A DNA stretch of 64,000 nt from Flavobacterium johnsoniae (GTDB lineage: Bacteria > Bacteroidota > Bacteroidia > Flavobacteriales > Flavobacteriaceae): assembly GCF_030388325.1 (NCBI RefSeq), contig NZ_CP103794.1:2480001-2544000 (forward strand), written 5' to 3'. Under the pieces are notes generated by a model. It saw only the letters and a program-made list of their open reading frames with translations, made no database searches and had not been told where the DNA came from. Of the stretch, positions 25,250-34,493 are shown one piece after another (the first letter of the stretch is position 1; every line of letters begins with the position of its first letter). Position numbers and translations under genes: made by a program.

Positions 25250-26581
25250 TTATAAAATTCCTCTAGATTTAATTTCCAAGTATTTATTAATAGCGTCTAA
25301 AGTCAAATTTTCTGGTTGTGTTAAAACCGAATGGATTCCATATTTTTTTAGTTCGTTTACAATTAGTCGTTTTTCGAACATGAATTTTTCTGCGATTACT
25401 TTGTCATAAACCTCCTGAAGCGTATTTGTTTTTTTATTTATGATGCTGTTCAATTCAGTATTGCTAAAGAAAACCACAACCAATAAATGGCTTTTTGCAA
25501 TTCCTTTTAAATAAGGTAATTGTCTGTTTAAGCCGTCCATTGTTTCAAAATTAGTGTACAGAATAATTAAACTTCTTTGATTGATATTTTTCTTGATATC
25601 AACATAAAGTCTGCTGTAATCGCTTTCAAAAAAATCGGTTTTGATATTGTATAAAGTCTCTAGAATTTTTTGCATTTGAGAACCTCTTCTTTCTGCAAAA
25701 ACTCTATTTTCAACTTTTTTAGAAAAAGAAAAAAGTCCGGCTTTGTCCTGTTTTTTGAGAATGACATTCGACAAAACTAAAGCAGAATTTATCGCATAAT
25801 CCAACAAAGCCAATCCGTCAAAAGGCATTTGCATAACACGGCCTTTATCTATTGCCATGTAAACAGATTGCGATTTTTCGTCCTGAAACTGATTGACCAT
25901 CAAAGAGTTTCTTTTCGCAGTCGCTTTCCAGTTTAGTGTTCTTAAATCGTCACCTTGAACATATTCTTTAATCTGCTCAAATTCCATTGTATGCCCAATT
26001 CGGCGTATTTTCTTGATTCCGTATTGAAACAGATTATTCGAAAAAGCAATTAAATCGTATTTCCTTAATTGAATATAAGATGGATAAGTTGGAACCATCT
26101 GATTTTTATCAAAAATAAATCTTCTCGAAATTAGTTTTAAAGGCGAAGAAACATAAATATTTAAAGCGCCAAATAAATATTCACCGCGTTCCGTCGGACG
26201 CAATTCATAGCTGATTTCTTTTTGTGTCGCGGCATCAATTGTTTTTAAAATCTTAAAATCGCGAACTTGAAATTGAAACGGGATTTCATCGATAATTTTA
26301 ATTAAAACAGAAAAATTATAATGATTTTTTAAACTGATTTTTATCGGATTTAAATCTCCATTTGATAATTTTTCGGGTGTAATTCTTTCTGCTTCAATCC
26401 CCGTTTTGACAGTATATAACAATAAAATATCGATTCCTAAAAAAGTCACTAATCCTAAAACTAGAAGCCAAACTGCATTGTAAATATTTGGAAAAATAAA
26501 AGCGCAGACAAAAAGTCCTATAATGCCTAAAAGCACATAGAAAAAGAAATTATTTAGATATAGACTTTTTATGAATTTCAT
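25250..26581 (-). CDS. DUF58 domain protein (MoxR-associated)
   Basis: This 443-residue membrane protein has two N-terminal hydrophobic segments (FFFYVLLGIIGLFVCAFIF, VWLLVLGLVTFLGIDILLLY), a beta-rich middle, and the DUF58 core GHTMEFEQIKEYVQGDDLRT followed by LNWKATAKRNSLMVNQFQ. The region after it is a von Willebrand A-like fold, but the metal-site DxSxS sequence is replaced by AIDKGRVM, so the canonical metal-binding serines are missing. DUF58 proteins act with MoxR ATPases in membrane-protein assembly. It lies 79 bases downstream of moxR in the same orientation. Confidence 0.9.
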   Translation of the reverse strand: MKFIKSLYLNNFFFYVLLGIIGLFVCAFIFPNIYNAVWLLVLGLVTFLGIDILLLYTVKTGIEAERITPEKLSNGDLNPIKISLKNHYNFSVLIKIIDEIPFQFQVRDFKILKTIDAATQKEISYELRPTERGEYLFGALNIYVSSPLKLISRRFIFDKNQMVPTYPSYIQLRKYDLIAFSNNLFQYGIKKIRRIGHTMEFEQIKEYVQGDDLRTLNWKATAKRNSLMVNQFQDEKSQSVYMAIDKGRVMQMPFDGLALLDYAINSALVLSNVILKKQDKAGLFSFSKKVENRVFAERRGSQMQKILETLYNIKTDFFESDYSRLYVDIKKNINQRSLIILYTNFETMDGLNRQLPYLKGIAKSHLLVVVFFSNTELNSIINKKTNTLQEVYDKVIAEKFMFEKRLIVNELKKYGIHSVLTQPENLTLDAINKYLEIKSRGIL

Positions 26582-26587
26582 TTTTTT

Positions 26588-26660
26588 GTTTTGAGTTTCA
26601 AGTTTCAGGTTTCAAGTTTCAAGTTTTACTCATTAACAATTCACCATTTACAATTAACAA
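26588..26660. repeat. Low-complexity GTTTCAAGTTTCA and TTAACAATT repeats between moxR and DUF58 genes
   Basis: Several tandem GTTTCAAG/GTTTCAGG units are followed by TAACAATTCACCATTTACAA-type units. They match repetitive intergenic text seen elsewhere in this window (14282-14340). Confidence 0.5.
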
Positions 26661-27674
26661 TTATCTTGGTATTTCTACCGTTTCAATAATCTGTTTAATA
26701 ATTTCTGAGCTTGTAATACCTTCCATTTCACGTTCTGGAGTTACAATAACACGGTGTTGCAAAACTGGAGTTGCTGCTTCTTTAATATCTTCTGGCGTAA
26801 CAAAATCGCGTCCGCGTATAGCTGCAAAACCTTTAGCCGCATTTAAAATTGCAATTGAGGCACGAGGAGACGCTCCTAAATATAAAAAGGCATTTTCGCG
26901 AGTATTTACTACAATTCGGGCAATGTATTCCAGTAGATTTTGTTCAACTCTAATTTGTTTTACCAAACCTTGATATTGTCTGATTTCTTCAGAAGAAAGT
27001 ATTGTTTTTATTGCCTCTAATTTATCGTGGTTTTGTAAAGTATGTTCTCTCTGAATAATTAAAATTTCTTCATTCAATTTTGGATAATCAATACTAATTT
27101 TAAAAAGAAAACGGTCTAATTGCGCTTCAGGTAAACGGTAAGTTCCTTCTTGTTCAATTGGGTTTTGAGTTGCAATAACCAAAAAAGGCGCGTCTAATTG
27201 ATATTCAGAACCGTCAATTGTAATTTGACGTTCTTCCATAACTTCAAAAAGTGCGGCTTGCGTTTTTGCCGGCGCACGGTTTATTTCGTCAATTAGAATT
27301 AAATTAGAAAAAATTGGACCTTTTTTAAATTCAAATTCTGAACTTTTCAAATTATAAATAGAAGTTCCCAAAATATCAGACGGCATCAAATCTGGCGTAA
27401 ACTGTATTCTGCTAAAACCAATATTTAAGGTTTTAGATAATAATTTGGCAGTAATTGTTTTAGCAACTCCAGGAACACCTTCAAGAAGAACGTGACCGTT
27501 TGATAAAATAGCAACCAAAAGCTGATCGACCATTTTGTGCTGTCCAACAATTACGGTTTCAATTTCTTTTTTAATTGTGTTTACGTGATCTAAAAGCGGC
27601 CCTAAATTAATTCGGGTTTCAAAATTCACATTTTCGTTAGTGATTTCGTTTGCATTTGTATTGATATCGTCCAT
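26661..27674 (-). CDS. MoxR-family AAA+ ATPase
   Basis: This 337-residue cytosolic ATPase carries Walker A GVPGVAKT (66-73), the QFTPDLMPSDILG loop, Walker B LILIDE (125-130) followed by INRAPAKTQ, sensor 1 VIATQNPIEQEGTY and the LPEAQLDRFLFKI lid. Bacterial MoxR ATPases act as chaperones for partner proteins with von Willebrand A-type or membrane domains. Here the partner should be the adjacent DUF58 protein, with DUF4350, DUF4129 and SpoIIM-like membrane proteins encoded upstream on the same strand. Confidence 0.95.
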   Translation of the reverse strand: MDDINTNANEITNENVNFETRINLGPLLDHVNTIKKEIETVIVGQHKMVDQLLVAILSNGHVLLEGVPGVAKTITAKLLSKTLNIGFSRIQFTPDLMPSDILGTSIYNLKSSEFEFKKGPIFSNLILIDEINRAPAKTQAALFEVMEERQITIDGSEYQLDAPFLVIATQNPIEQEGTYRLPEAQLDRFLFKISIDYPKLNEEILIIQREHTLQNHDKLEAIKTILSSEEIRQYQGLVKQIRVEQNLLEYIARIVVNTRENAFLYLGASPRASIAILNAAKGFAAIRGRDFVTPEDIKEAATPVLQHRVIVTPEREMEGITSSEIIKQIIETVEIPR

Positions 27675-27705
27675 AATTTGGTCTATTTTTTATTTTTATT
27701 TTACT

Positions 27706-27772
27706 ACAGATTAAGAGGATTAAAAATGATTTTTATAGAATGAATTAATCTGTGTTAATCATTTTAATCTGT
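27706..27772 (-). repeat. Imperfect hairpin of the ACAGATTAA / TTAATCTGT repeat family
   Basis: ACAGATTAA (27706-27714) pairs with TTAATCTGT (27764-27772), with further partial pairing (GGATTAA with TTAATCA) inside. It sits between the DUF4350 gene and moxR and may attenuate transcription within the cluster or mark a transcript end. Confidence 0.5.
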
Positions 27773-27787
27773 GGCTTATATTTTTAA

Positions 27788-28990
27788 TTAGTGCAAAATC
27801 TTTTCAATTGCGGTATTTATTCGCAGCAAATCTTCTTCAAGACTTCCGTGATAACTATTTCTATGATTGTTAATTAAAGAAACAAGTTCTTCAATATCTT
27901 TTTCGTCTTTTCCGGTTTTGTAATGTAATTTTTTTATAAAATCATCATTCAGTTTTGTTGTATCTATTAAAAAGTCAGTTCTAATTTTTTCTAGAAAATA
28001 AATGATTTTTTTGTCAATTAAATTGGTGTGATCACCTTCTTGATAATATAAATTTCCGATCGTTTTGGTAAAATCGACCGTTAAATTTTCTAATGGTTTA
28101 ATAATCGGAACGACGCGTTGTTTTCGTTTTGCATTAAAAATCATAAAAATTAAAATACCAAATAAACCTAAAAACCAAGCCGATTTTAGAGGCGGCTGAC
28201 TCATAATATAACGAAGAGGAGAACCCGAAATTCGTTCGTCTTTAGGTTCTTTATTGTACCAAAAAACATCTCCTTTTGAAAAATAAGACAATACATTTTC
28301 AGCATACTTATAATGGTCTTTTTTCAGCAAAGTGTAATTGGTAAAAGCTACTGGCTGTGTATGCAAATAAAAATATCCGTTTTTATAAGGAACCTCAATA
28401 AAGTTAATCTGTTTATTTTTTTTATTGTTTTGATATCCTAAAACAGTTGTATTTAAGGTATCAATTTTAGAAAAATAATCATTTAAGCCAGAGTTTAAAG
28501 TATATTTTTTATTGCTTAATTTTTTGTTTGCCAACCATGTTACAACGCTATCTGCGGGAGGAAAATCGGCTTGTGTGCGAACTTTTAAAGAATCAAGCAA
28601 CAAGCTCGGAAATTCTTTCATGCTCAAAAAAGCTTTATTTCCGTGCGAAACAAAATATAAAATCTCTATCATCGATCGATCATCAATATTATTCACTTCA
28701 GAAATATTGATGAAATTACCTTTCACTTTATAATTTTCTACATCTTTCGAATCATCATATTCAGAATCTAAGTATTCGTATGCCGTTTCGGTTGAAATTC
28801 TTTTTATTTTTTGATTCTTAAAAAAGCGATTTGCTTCTTGATCAAAAACATAAAGACCAAACGGAATTTTGTCGTTTACAGAATAAGTCGGAGTCCAATC
28901 GATTGGTTTTGGCTGTCCTTTGTCTATCAACAGAATAAAACCAAAAAGCAAAACCAAAAACGCAATGTATATTTTAATATTTCTATCCAT
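27788..28990 (-). CDS. DUF4350 domain membrane protein
   Basis: This 400-residue protein starts at MDRNIKIYIAF; the upstream TTG is not needed. An N-terminal membrane segment (IYIAFLVLLFGFILLI) is followed by an extracytoplasmic domain that starts with the DUF4350 pattern IPFGLYVFDQE and contains a long helix-rich region, then a second membrane segment (SAWFLGLFGILIFMIFNA) and a cytoplasmic tail. It resembles the ABC-type GldG/DUF4350 fold in which a Rossmann-like domain faces the periplasm. Its start overlaps the DUF4129 gene stop by eight bases, so they are translationally coupled. Confidence 0.85.
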   Translation of the reverse strand: MDRNIKIYIAFLVLLFGFILLIDKGQPKPIDWTPTYSVNDKIPFGLYVFDQEANRFFKNQKIKRISTETAYEYLDSEYDDSKDVENYKVKGNFINISEVNNIDDRSMIEILYFVSHGNKAFLSMKEFPSLLLDSLKVRTQADFPPADSVVTWLANKKLSNKKYTLNSGLNDYFSKIDTLNTTVLGYQNNKKNKQINFIEVPYKNGYFYLHTQPVAFTNYTLLKKDHYKYAENVLSYFSKGDVFWYNKEPKDERISGSPLRYIMSQPPLKSAWFLGLFGILIFMIFNAKRKQRVVPIIKPLENLTVDFTKTIGNLYYQEGDHTNLIDKKIIYFLEKIRTDFLIDTTKLNDDFIKKLHYKTGKDEKDIEELVSLINNHRNSYHGSLEEDLLRINTAIEKILH

Positions 28991-29756
28991 TGCCAAAGGT
29001 TTTTAAAGCTTGTTTGAATCTGTTTTCTGTGCTATTAAATCTAATATCGTCAATTTCAAATTCGCCGTACCAGATGTAATTGTATAAGTAGGAGAGATAA
29101 GTAAACTCTTCTTTATGAGCTGTTTGCTGTAATTCGTACAAATAATCAGAATTGGTTTTTTCGATATCCCATTCTATATAATTATGCTGAGCCATAACTT
29201 TTAAAAGCCAAAGATAATAGTAGCGAATGGCAGCTCTTTTTTCGCCGTTCTGAATACTTTCTTTAATAAGCTTTTCGAAATCTAAAAGATGAATGTTTTT
29301 TTCGGCATCAGAATAAAATATGGTCTTTTTATCCGATTTCCCAAAAATCCATTTTCCTTCTTGATTGGATATGTTTTTAGCAATAAAATAAACAACAATA
29401 ACAACCACCAAAATGGCAATAATTCGAAATAAAATCACAACAAAGTTTAATGAAGTCTGTGCACTTTCAAAATGAAAAAGGTTTGCAAATAGTTTTGCGA
29501 GCCATTCTTTAAAAAGATCCCACCAGTTTTTTTCTGGAGTTTGATATTCATAAATAAAATCCGAACCAGTATATTTTTTCTTAAAATTTTTATCAAAATG
29601 TTTGGCTTCAATTGTTGAGGCATCAATCTGAATATCTTTTTCAGAAAATTTTATTCCAGATACTTTTGGAGGTTCTTCGTATACAGCAGTACTGTCTTGA
29701 GCCATTGAAACGCCAAAGCAAAAAAGAAAAGATAAAATAAATAAGAATCTTGTCAT
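28983..29756 (-). CDS. DUF4129 domain membrane protein
   Basis: This 257-residue protein has a signal peptide (FLFILSFLFCFGVSMAQ), a periplasmic segment, one membrane helix (VVILFRIIAILVVVIVVYFI) and a cytoplasmic C-terminal domain with AAIRYYYLWLLKVMAQ, TNSDYLYEL and YLYNYIWYGEFEI, the DUF4129 pattern. It overlaps the DUF4350 gene and follows the SpoIIM-like gene by nine bases, so belongs to the same operon. No enzymatic motif is seen. Confidence 0.88.
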   Translation of the reverse strand: MTRFLFILSFLFCFGVSMAQDSTAVYEEPPKVSGIKFSEKDIQIDASTIEAKHFDKNFKKKYTGSDFIYEYQTPEKNWWDLFKEWLAKLFANLFHFESAQTSLNFVVILFRIIAILVVVIVVYFIAKNISNQEGKWIFGKSDKKTIFYSDAEKNIHLLDFEKLIKESIQNGEKRAAIRYYYLWLLKVMAQHNYIEWDIEKTNSDYLYELQQTAHKEEFTYLSYLYNYIWYGEFEIDDIRFNSTENRFKQALKTFGNG

Positions 29757-29765
29757 TACTTGGGT

Positions 29766-30746
29766 TTAAAGATTTTTGGCTGTTAAAGAATGTATTTTTT
29801 TGTGCACGATAAAAGGGTAGATCAAATAATAAAACGAAATGAGACTTAAAGTAGCCAAAATAATAAAAATGCTTAACCAAATTGGCATATCAAGAGAATA
29901 TCTTGTGATAAAACCTTCTAGAAATCCTGCGCTTATTGTAAAAGGAAAAGTACTCAAGAATATTTTGAAACTGTTTTTAAACCCGATTTTGAACGAATTT
30001 AAGCGTGAAAAAGTTTTCGGAAAAAGAATCGAAGCTCCCAAAATAAATCCAGTTGCAGTTTCGATTACAATGGCAAAAATTTCCATCGAACCATGAATCC
30101 AAATTCCTCTTACACTTTTCCAAAAAACGCCATGTTCGTAGAAAAAGTATTGAAAAGAACCTAGCATAATACAGTTTTGCAAAAAAATATAAAAAGTGCC
30201 AAGTCCGGCAATTATGCCATAGAAATAGCATTTTGCGCCTACATGTAAGTTGTTGACCGTAATTCCAATAAAACTTCCCCAATTGCTGCCAGAACCGTAA
30301 ACCGCCATCGGATTACCTTTTTTGATATTTGCCAAAGACATATTTACATATTCGTCGCCCATAATAAGCCTAACAAAATCTTGATCATATCGAGCCGAAA
30401 GAACACCAATGCCAACAGTTATAAAAAATAAAGCAAAAGCGTAGTATAAATACCTTCTGTATTCGTAAACCAGCAAAGGAACTTCAATTTTAAAAAACTC
30501 AACAATTTGATTTCTATCCGTGCGCTTTGTTTTGTAAATCTTTTGATAAATCTGCGAAGCAAGATGATTTAAATAGACAACCGTTTTACTTTTAGGATAA
30601 TACGTTTGGGCATAAGATAAATCATTCATCATTTGAATGTACAAATTAGCTAATTCATCAGGATTTTTTTTAGCTTTACCGAAAATTGCCAGCTCAAATT
30701 CGAGCCATTTTTCTTTGTTTTGTTTTATAAAGGCGATTTCTCTCAT
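29766..30746 (-). CDS. SpoIIM-like (stage II sporulation protein M family) membrane protein
   Basis: This 326-residue polytopic membrane protein begins with a cytoplasmic helix (REIAFIKQNKEKWLEFELAI) and has five to six membrane segments. The family sequence HGSMEIFAIVIETATGFILG and the preceding NNLHVGAKCYFYGIIAGLGTF match the SpoIIM fold. In non-sporulating bacteria the family is part of MoxR/RDD membrane clusters. It is the first gene of the minus-strand operon and is divergent from the RDD gene with only 20 bases between their starts. Confidence 0.92.
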   Translation of the reverse strand: MREIAFIKQNKEKWLEFELAIFGKAKKNPDELANLYIQMMNDLSYAQTYYPKSKTVVYLNHLASQIYQKIYKTKRTDRNQIVEFFKIEVPLLVYEYRRYLYYAFALFFITVGIGVLSARYDQDFVRLIMGDEYVNMSLANIKKGNPMAVYGSGSNWGSFIGITVNNLHVGAKCYFYGIIAGLGTFYIFLQNCIMLGSFQYFFYEHGVFWKSVRGIWIHGSMEIFAIVIETATGFILGASILFPKTFSRLNSFKIGFKNSFKIFLSTFPFTISAGFLEGFITRYSLDMPIWLSIFIILATLSLISFYYLIYPFIVHKKIHSLTAKNL

Positions 30747-30766
30747 TGTTGGCTAAAATATAAAAT

Positions 30767-31510
30767 ATGTCAGAATTATCTATTAATACGACACAAAATG
30801 TTAAAATAAATTTTATTGCCGCTACAGTAGGCGAGCGATTAGGGGCATTCTTTATCGATTTGTTCATTATGATCTCTTATGCCACGGCGCTTTCGATAAT
30901 TCTTTTCAGTTGGTTAAAACTTGATAAATTGATGACTGATTTAGACGGATGGTCTAGAGGAGCTATTTTTATCATTTTGTATTCGCCGCTAATTGTTTAT
31001 TCTTTAGCTCTCGAAAGTATTTTTGAAGGACAATCGTTAGGAAAAAGAGTTGTTAAAATTAAAGTGGTAAAAATTGATGGTTATCAGGCAGGTTTTGGAG
31101 ATTATCTGGTGCGTTGGTTTTTTAGAGTAATTGACTTTTTTAGCTTTTTCGGTCTTCCAGGAATAATTGCAGTGATTACCAGTAAAAATGCACAGCGCTT
31201 AGGCGATATGGCGGCAGGAACGGCGGTAATAACATTAAAAAATAAAATCAATATCAGTCATACTATTTTAGAAGAAATAGACGATGCTTATGTTCCGACT
31301 TATCCTTTGGTAATCAAGCTTTCAGATAATGATATGCGTATTATTAAAGAAACTTTTCAAAAAGCTGAAGCCAAAAACGATCATGAAATTATCTATAAAT
31401 TGGTCGCGAAAATTGAAGCTGTAACCGGAATTAAAAACCAATCTGGAAACAATAGCGATTTTATTCGAGTAATTTTAAAAGATTATAATTTCTACACACA
31501 ACATATGTAA
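30767..31510 (+). CDS. RDD family membrane protein
   Basis: This 247-residue protein has the RDD motif region VGERLGAFFIDLFIMISYA at the N-terminus, a second part GQSLGKRVVKIKVVKIDG typical of RDD proteins and three membrane segments, followed by a cytoplasmic tail. The RDD-SpoIIM divergent pair is a recurrent arrangement with MoxR clusters. Some RDD proteins function as Na+/H+ antiporters, but this is not a general property. Its promoter must lie inside or very near the short shared intergenic region. Confidence 0.9.
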   Translation: MSELSINTTQNVKINFIAATVGERLGAFFIDLFIMISYATALSIILFSWLKLDKLMTDLDGWSRGAIFIILYSPLIVYSLALESIFEGQSLGKRVVKIKVVKIDGYQAGFGDYLVRWFFRVIDFFSFFGLPGIIAVITSKNAQRLGDMAAGTAVITLKNKINISHTILEEIDDAYVPTYPLVIKLSDNDMRIIKETFQKAEAKNDHEIIYKLVAKIEAVTGIKNQSGNNSDFIRVILKDYNFYTQHM

Positions 31511-31608
31511 GCTTTTTTTTAGATATCGAAAAAGTTCTTTAGGTTTTGATGATATTTTTTTATATTTAACATGTTATTAATTAGTGGGTTAATTTTAAAA
31601 AGTAAAAC

Positions 31609-32454
31609 ATGAGAAATTCAAAGGCTTTGTTTACCGCATTAATGTTTTTTATCACTCTTTTCAACTTCGCTCAAGGCGGAAAAAAATTAGATAAAATCAT
31701 AAAAAGAGATTATCAGATTATTGAATGTACGATTTCAAAAATGTCTGATAACACCGTAGAATATTCTCTTCCTGGAGAAACGCTTCAAATTTCAATTGAT
31801 ATTTCGAAAATTGCCAGAATTGATTTCGCAAGCGGAAGATCTCAAACTTTTGATGTTTCTCAAAATAATTCAGAACCAACTTCAAGTCAAACCATAAGCG
31901 CTCAAGATGTTAAGCCAAATACCATCGCGGTACTGCCAGTTCCTTATGTTAATTCTGATACGCAAGAAGCTTCTGAAGATATGGCAAAATTTGCGCAGAA
32001 TGATTTGTATAACAAATTGTTAGATAAATCTTCAAATATATTTCCACTGACCGTTCAAGATTTAAGAACCACAAATAGTTTATTGCATAAAGCCGGAATC
32101 GATTACAAAAATATTGATGAAACACCAATTGAAGATCTCGAAAAAATATTAGGAGTTGATAATATTGTTGCCACAAAAGTATCGTATACTATTGGAACAA
32201 CTTCAACGGCAACAACTTATAATAGCGGAAATGCCAAAGTGAGCAATAATAACAAAAAAGTAACAACAAGCGACGTTTCGACAACAACAGCAAACAACCA
32301 GAGTTACTACTATTACACGGTTTACTTTGATATGTATAAAAATAAAGACAAAATCTATTCGCAAACCCGTAAACCATTTTTAGCCGTAAAAGACAGTTGG
32401 ATGGAATCTGTTTCTTATTTATTAAAAAGAAGTCCGATTTACACTAAGAAATAA
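31609..32454 (+). CDS. Uncharacterised secreted protein
   Basis: This 281-residue protein has a signal peptide (ALFTALMFFITLFNFAQ). An N-terminal small beta domain has KRDYQIIECTISKMSDNTVEY, the style of short sensor domains found in flavobacterial secreted proteins. Then PNTIAVLPVPYVNSD opens an alpha/beta domain reminiscent of CsgG/GNA1162-type periplasmic proteins (SEDMAKFAQNDLYNKLLD, IEDLEKILGVDNIVATKV), interrupted by a Ser/Thr/Asn-rich loop. The family assignment is tentative. The next gene starts four bases after its stop and is probably cotranscribed. Confidence 0.6.
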   Translation: MRNSKALFTALMFFITLFNFAQGGKKLDKIIKRDYQIIECTISKMSDNTVEYSLPGETLQISIDISKIARIDFASGRSQTFDVSQNNSEPTSSQTISAQDVKPNTIAVLPVPYVNSDTQEASEDMAKFAQNDLYNKLLDKSSNIFPLTVQDLRTTNSLLHKAGIDYKNIDETPIEDLEKILGVDNIVATKVSYTIGTTSTATTYNSGNAKVSNNNKKVTTSDVSTTTANNQSYYYYTVYFDMYKNKDKIYSQTRKPFLAVKDSWMESVSYLLKRSPIYTKK

Positions 32455-32458
32455 TATA

Positions 32459-32875
32459 ATGGTCGATAACAAGTTTAGATCAAAAATCGATATTTTTCTT
32501 GTACTTTTTTTAGCATTGATATTAGGCGGCGCGCTCGTGCGACTTTTATTAGATGCTAATTGGAAAGCAAGTATGATTTTAATTTTTCAGATTGCTTTTA
32601 TTACGCATTTATTTTATACAACTTTTTACAGTATTAAAAATAAAACATTAGTTATAAAAAGCGGTTTCATTGTCAATACTTCTCTGGATATTTCGAGTAT
32701 TACCAAAATTTCTGAGACTAATAGTATTTGGAGCGCTCCAGCTATTTCTTTTGATCGTTTAGAAATTTTGTACAATAAAAACAAAACCATTTTAATCTCT
32801 CCCAAAGAAAAAACAAAATTTCTTGAAGAAATAAAAAGAATAAATCCTGAAATAGAAATAGTACTAAAAAAATAG
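32459..32875 (+). CDS. PH-domain membrane protein (bPH_4-like)
   Basis: This 138-residue protein has two N-terminal membrane segments (IFLVLFLALILGGALVRLLL, MILIFQIAFITHLFYTTFY) and a bacterial PH-like domain with SIKNKTLVIKSGFIVNTSLDIS and ISPKEKTKFLEEIKRINPEI, the typical ending of this family. Role unknown. It lies four bases after the preceding secreted-protein gene. Confidence 0.8.
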   Translation: MVDNKFRSKIDIFLVLFLALILGGALVRLLLDANWKASMILIFQIAFITHLFYTTFYSIKNKTLVIKSGFIVNTSLDISSITKISETNSIWSAPAISFDRLEILYNKNKTILISPKEKTKFLEEIKRINPEIEIVLKK

Positions 32876-32884
32876 GAAGAATAC

Positions 32885-32930
32885 TAAAAACTCTGCACCT
32901 TTGTACCTTTACCTCTTTGTAACTTAAGAA
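32885..32930. repeat. Dispersed CTGCACCTTTGTACCTTTACCTC repeat
   Basis: This intergenic unit between the PH-domain and TRIC genes is the reverse complement type of the GCAGAGGGGCAAAGGTACAGAG unit at 21391-21415 and resembles units at 14250-14275 and 47787-47810. All four lie between genes. Confidence 0.5.
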
Positions 32931-32932
32931 AA

Positions 32933-33535
32933 ATGTTTCATTTACTAGATATTATTGGGACAATGGCTTTTGCTATGTCGGGCGCTTTAACAGCAATGCA
33001 TAAAAAACTAGATCCGTTTGGGGTTTTTATCATTGCATTTGTAACGGCTGTAGGAGGAGGAACGCTTCGTGATGTTCTTATCGGAAGAACTCCAGTTGGT
33101 TGGATGCGCGATATGCAATATGTATATGTAATTATTTTAGGTTTTTTTCTAGCTATTATTTTTAGAAAAAGATTTGATAAACTTAGAACTTCTCTATTTT
33201 TATTTGATACTATCGGACTTGGAGTTTTTACTTTAATTGGTCTTGAAAGAGGAATTCTAACTGGACTTCATCCCGCGATTTGCATTGCTTTAGGAACAAT
33301 GACTGCTTGTTTTGGCGGAGTAATTCGAGATATTTTATGCAATGAGATTCCGAATGTTTTTAGGGAAGAAATTTATGCTACAATTTGTATTTTCGGCGGA
33401 ATTGTATTTTTTGGTTTAAGAAAATTAAATTTAGACGACGATATTTTATATTTAGTTACTTCCTTAATTATTATCTTAATTAGATTAATGGCAGTAAAAT
33501 ACAAATGGCATTTAAAAGCATTTGACCATAAATAA
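32933..33535 (+). CDS. TRIC-type cation channel family protein (UPF0126)
   Basis: This 200-residue membrane protein has seven hydrophobic segments in two homologous halves: MAFAMSGALTAMHKKLDPFG with TAVGGGTLRDVLIG, and FTLIGLERGILTGLHPAICI with ACFGGVIRDILCNEIP. The duplicated GGG(T/V)LRD motif and small-residue helices define the bacterial trimeric intracellular cation channel family (YadS-like). It is likely a K+ or Na+ permeable channel in the inner membrane; substrate unproven. It leads into the glycan cluster on the same strand, with the next gene starting eight bases after its stop. Confidence 0.92.
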   Translation: MFHLLDIIGTMAFAMSGALTAMHKKLDPFGVFIIAFVTAVGGGTLRDVLIGRTPVGWMRDMQYVYVIILGFFLAIIFRKRFDKLRTSLFLFDTIGLGVFTLIGLERGILTGLHPAICIALGTMTACFGGVIRDILCNEIPNVFREEIYATICIFGGIVFFGLRKLNLDDDILYLVTSLIIILIRLMAVKYKWHLKAFDHK

Positions 33536-33542
33536 TCTAGAA

Positions 33543-34487
33543 ATGTATACCATAAAAAAATACCATCAAGACGATTATTTAATCTGGAACGATTTTGTCG
33601 CCCAATCCAAAAATGCTACTTTTTTATTTCATCGCGATTTTATGGAATATCATAAAGATCGTTTTGAAGATTTTTCGCTTTTAATTTTTGAAGAAGATAA
33701 ATTGAGAGCAATTCTTCCTGCTAATAAAAGAGACAATTCTGTTTATTCTCATCAAGGTTTAACTTATGGAGGTTTGGTTTTTTTATCAAAAATGAAAGCA
33801 GAAAAAATAGAATCAATTTTAGATGAAATTTTACTTTTTTTGAAAGAAAATCAAATTGAAACCTTTTTTTATAAGCCAGTTCCTAGTTTTTATTTTTTGG
33901 AAGGAAATAAAGAAATGGACTTTTTTCTGTTGAAAAGAGGAGCTGTTTTAGAACAAAAAGAAATGAATTTGGCAGTTAATTTGTCAGTTCCTTTGAAAAT
34001 TTCCAAAAGTAAAATGAAACATTTCAGAAGAATTGAAAATCTGGATTTAGATATTATTGAAGAAGAAAGTTTCGATCCATTTTGGGAAAATATTTTACAA
34101 CCAAGACTATTAGAGAAGTTTGGTGTAAAACCAGTTCATTCTAAAGAAGAAATCACACTTTTGCAATCGAAATTCCCTAAAAATATCAAGCAATATTCTG
34201 CCTACAGAAATGATGAAATTATTGCAGGAATTACGATTTTTGAAACGGAAAATTGTGTTAAATCTCAGTATGGTGCTACTTCTAAAAAAGGGGAAAAATT
34301 TAGAGCATTAGACTTTTTATTTATTAATCTAATTTATAAATATAAAAAAGAAGGCAAGTGTTTTTTTGATATGGGAATTGTAGATGACGAAAATGAATCA
34401 GGTTATAATTTCGGGCTTATAAAACAAAAAGAAGAATTAGGCTGTTCAGTTTATAATCAAGATTTTTATAAAATAAATTTAATGTAA
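33543..34487 (+). CDS. GNAT/FemAB-like acyltransferase
   Basis: This 314-residue protein starts at MYTIKKYHQDDY; the upstream TTG in the previous gene is less likely. It has the FemAB-like double-GNAT layout: WNDFVAQSKNATFLFHRDFMEYH at the start and KQYSAYRNDEIIAGITIFE, YGATSKKGEKFRALDFLF, FFDMGIVDDENESGYNFGLI near the C-terminus. Such enzymes add acyl or amino-acyl groups to sugars or peptidoglycan. It lies directly before a flippase gene, so decoration of a surface glycan is a reasonable guess. Confidence 0.8.
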   Translation: MYTIKKYHQDDYLIWNDFVAQSKNATFLFHRDFMEYHKDRFEDFSLLIFEEDKLRAILPANKRDNSVYSHQGLTYGGLVFLSKMKAEKIESILDEILLFLKENQIETFFYKPVPSFYFLEGNKEMDFFLLKRGAVLEQKEMNLAVNLSVPLKISKSKMKHFRRIENLDLDIIEEESFDPFWENILQPRLLEKFGVKPVHSKEEITLLQSKFPKNIKQYSAYRNDEIIAGITIFETENCVKSQYGATSKKGEKFRALDFLFINLIYKYKKEGKCFFDMGIVDDENESGYNFGLIKQKEELGCSVYNQDFYKINLM

Positions 34488-34493
34488 TACTAA

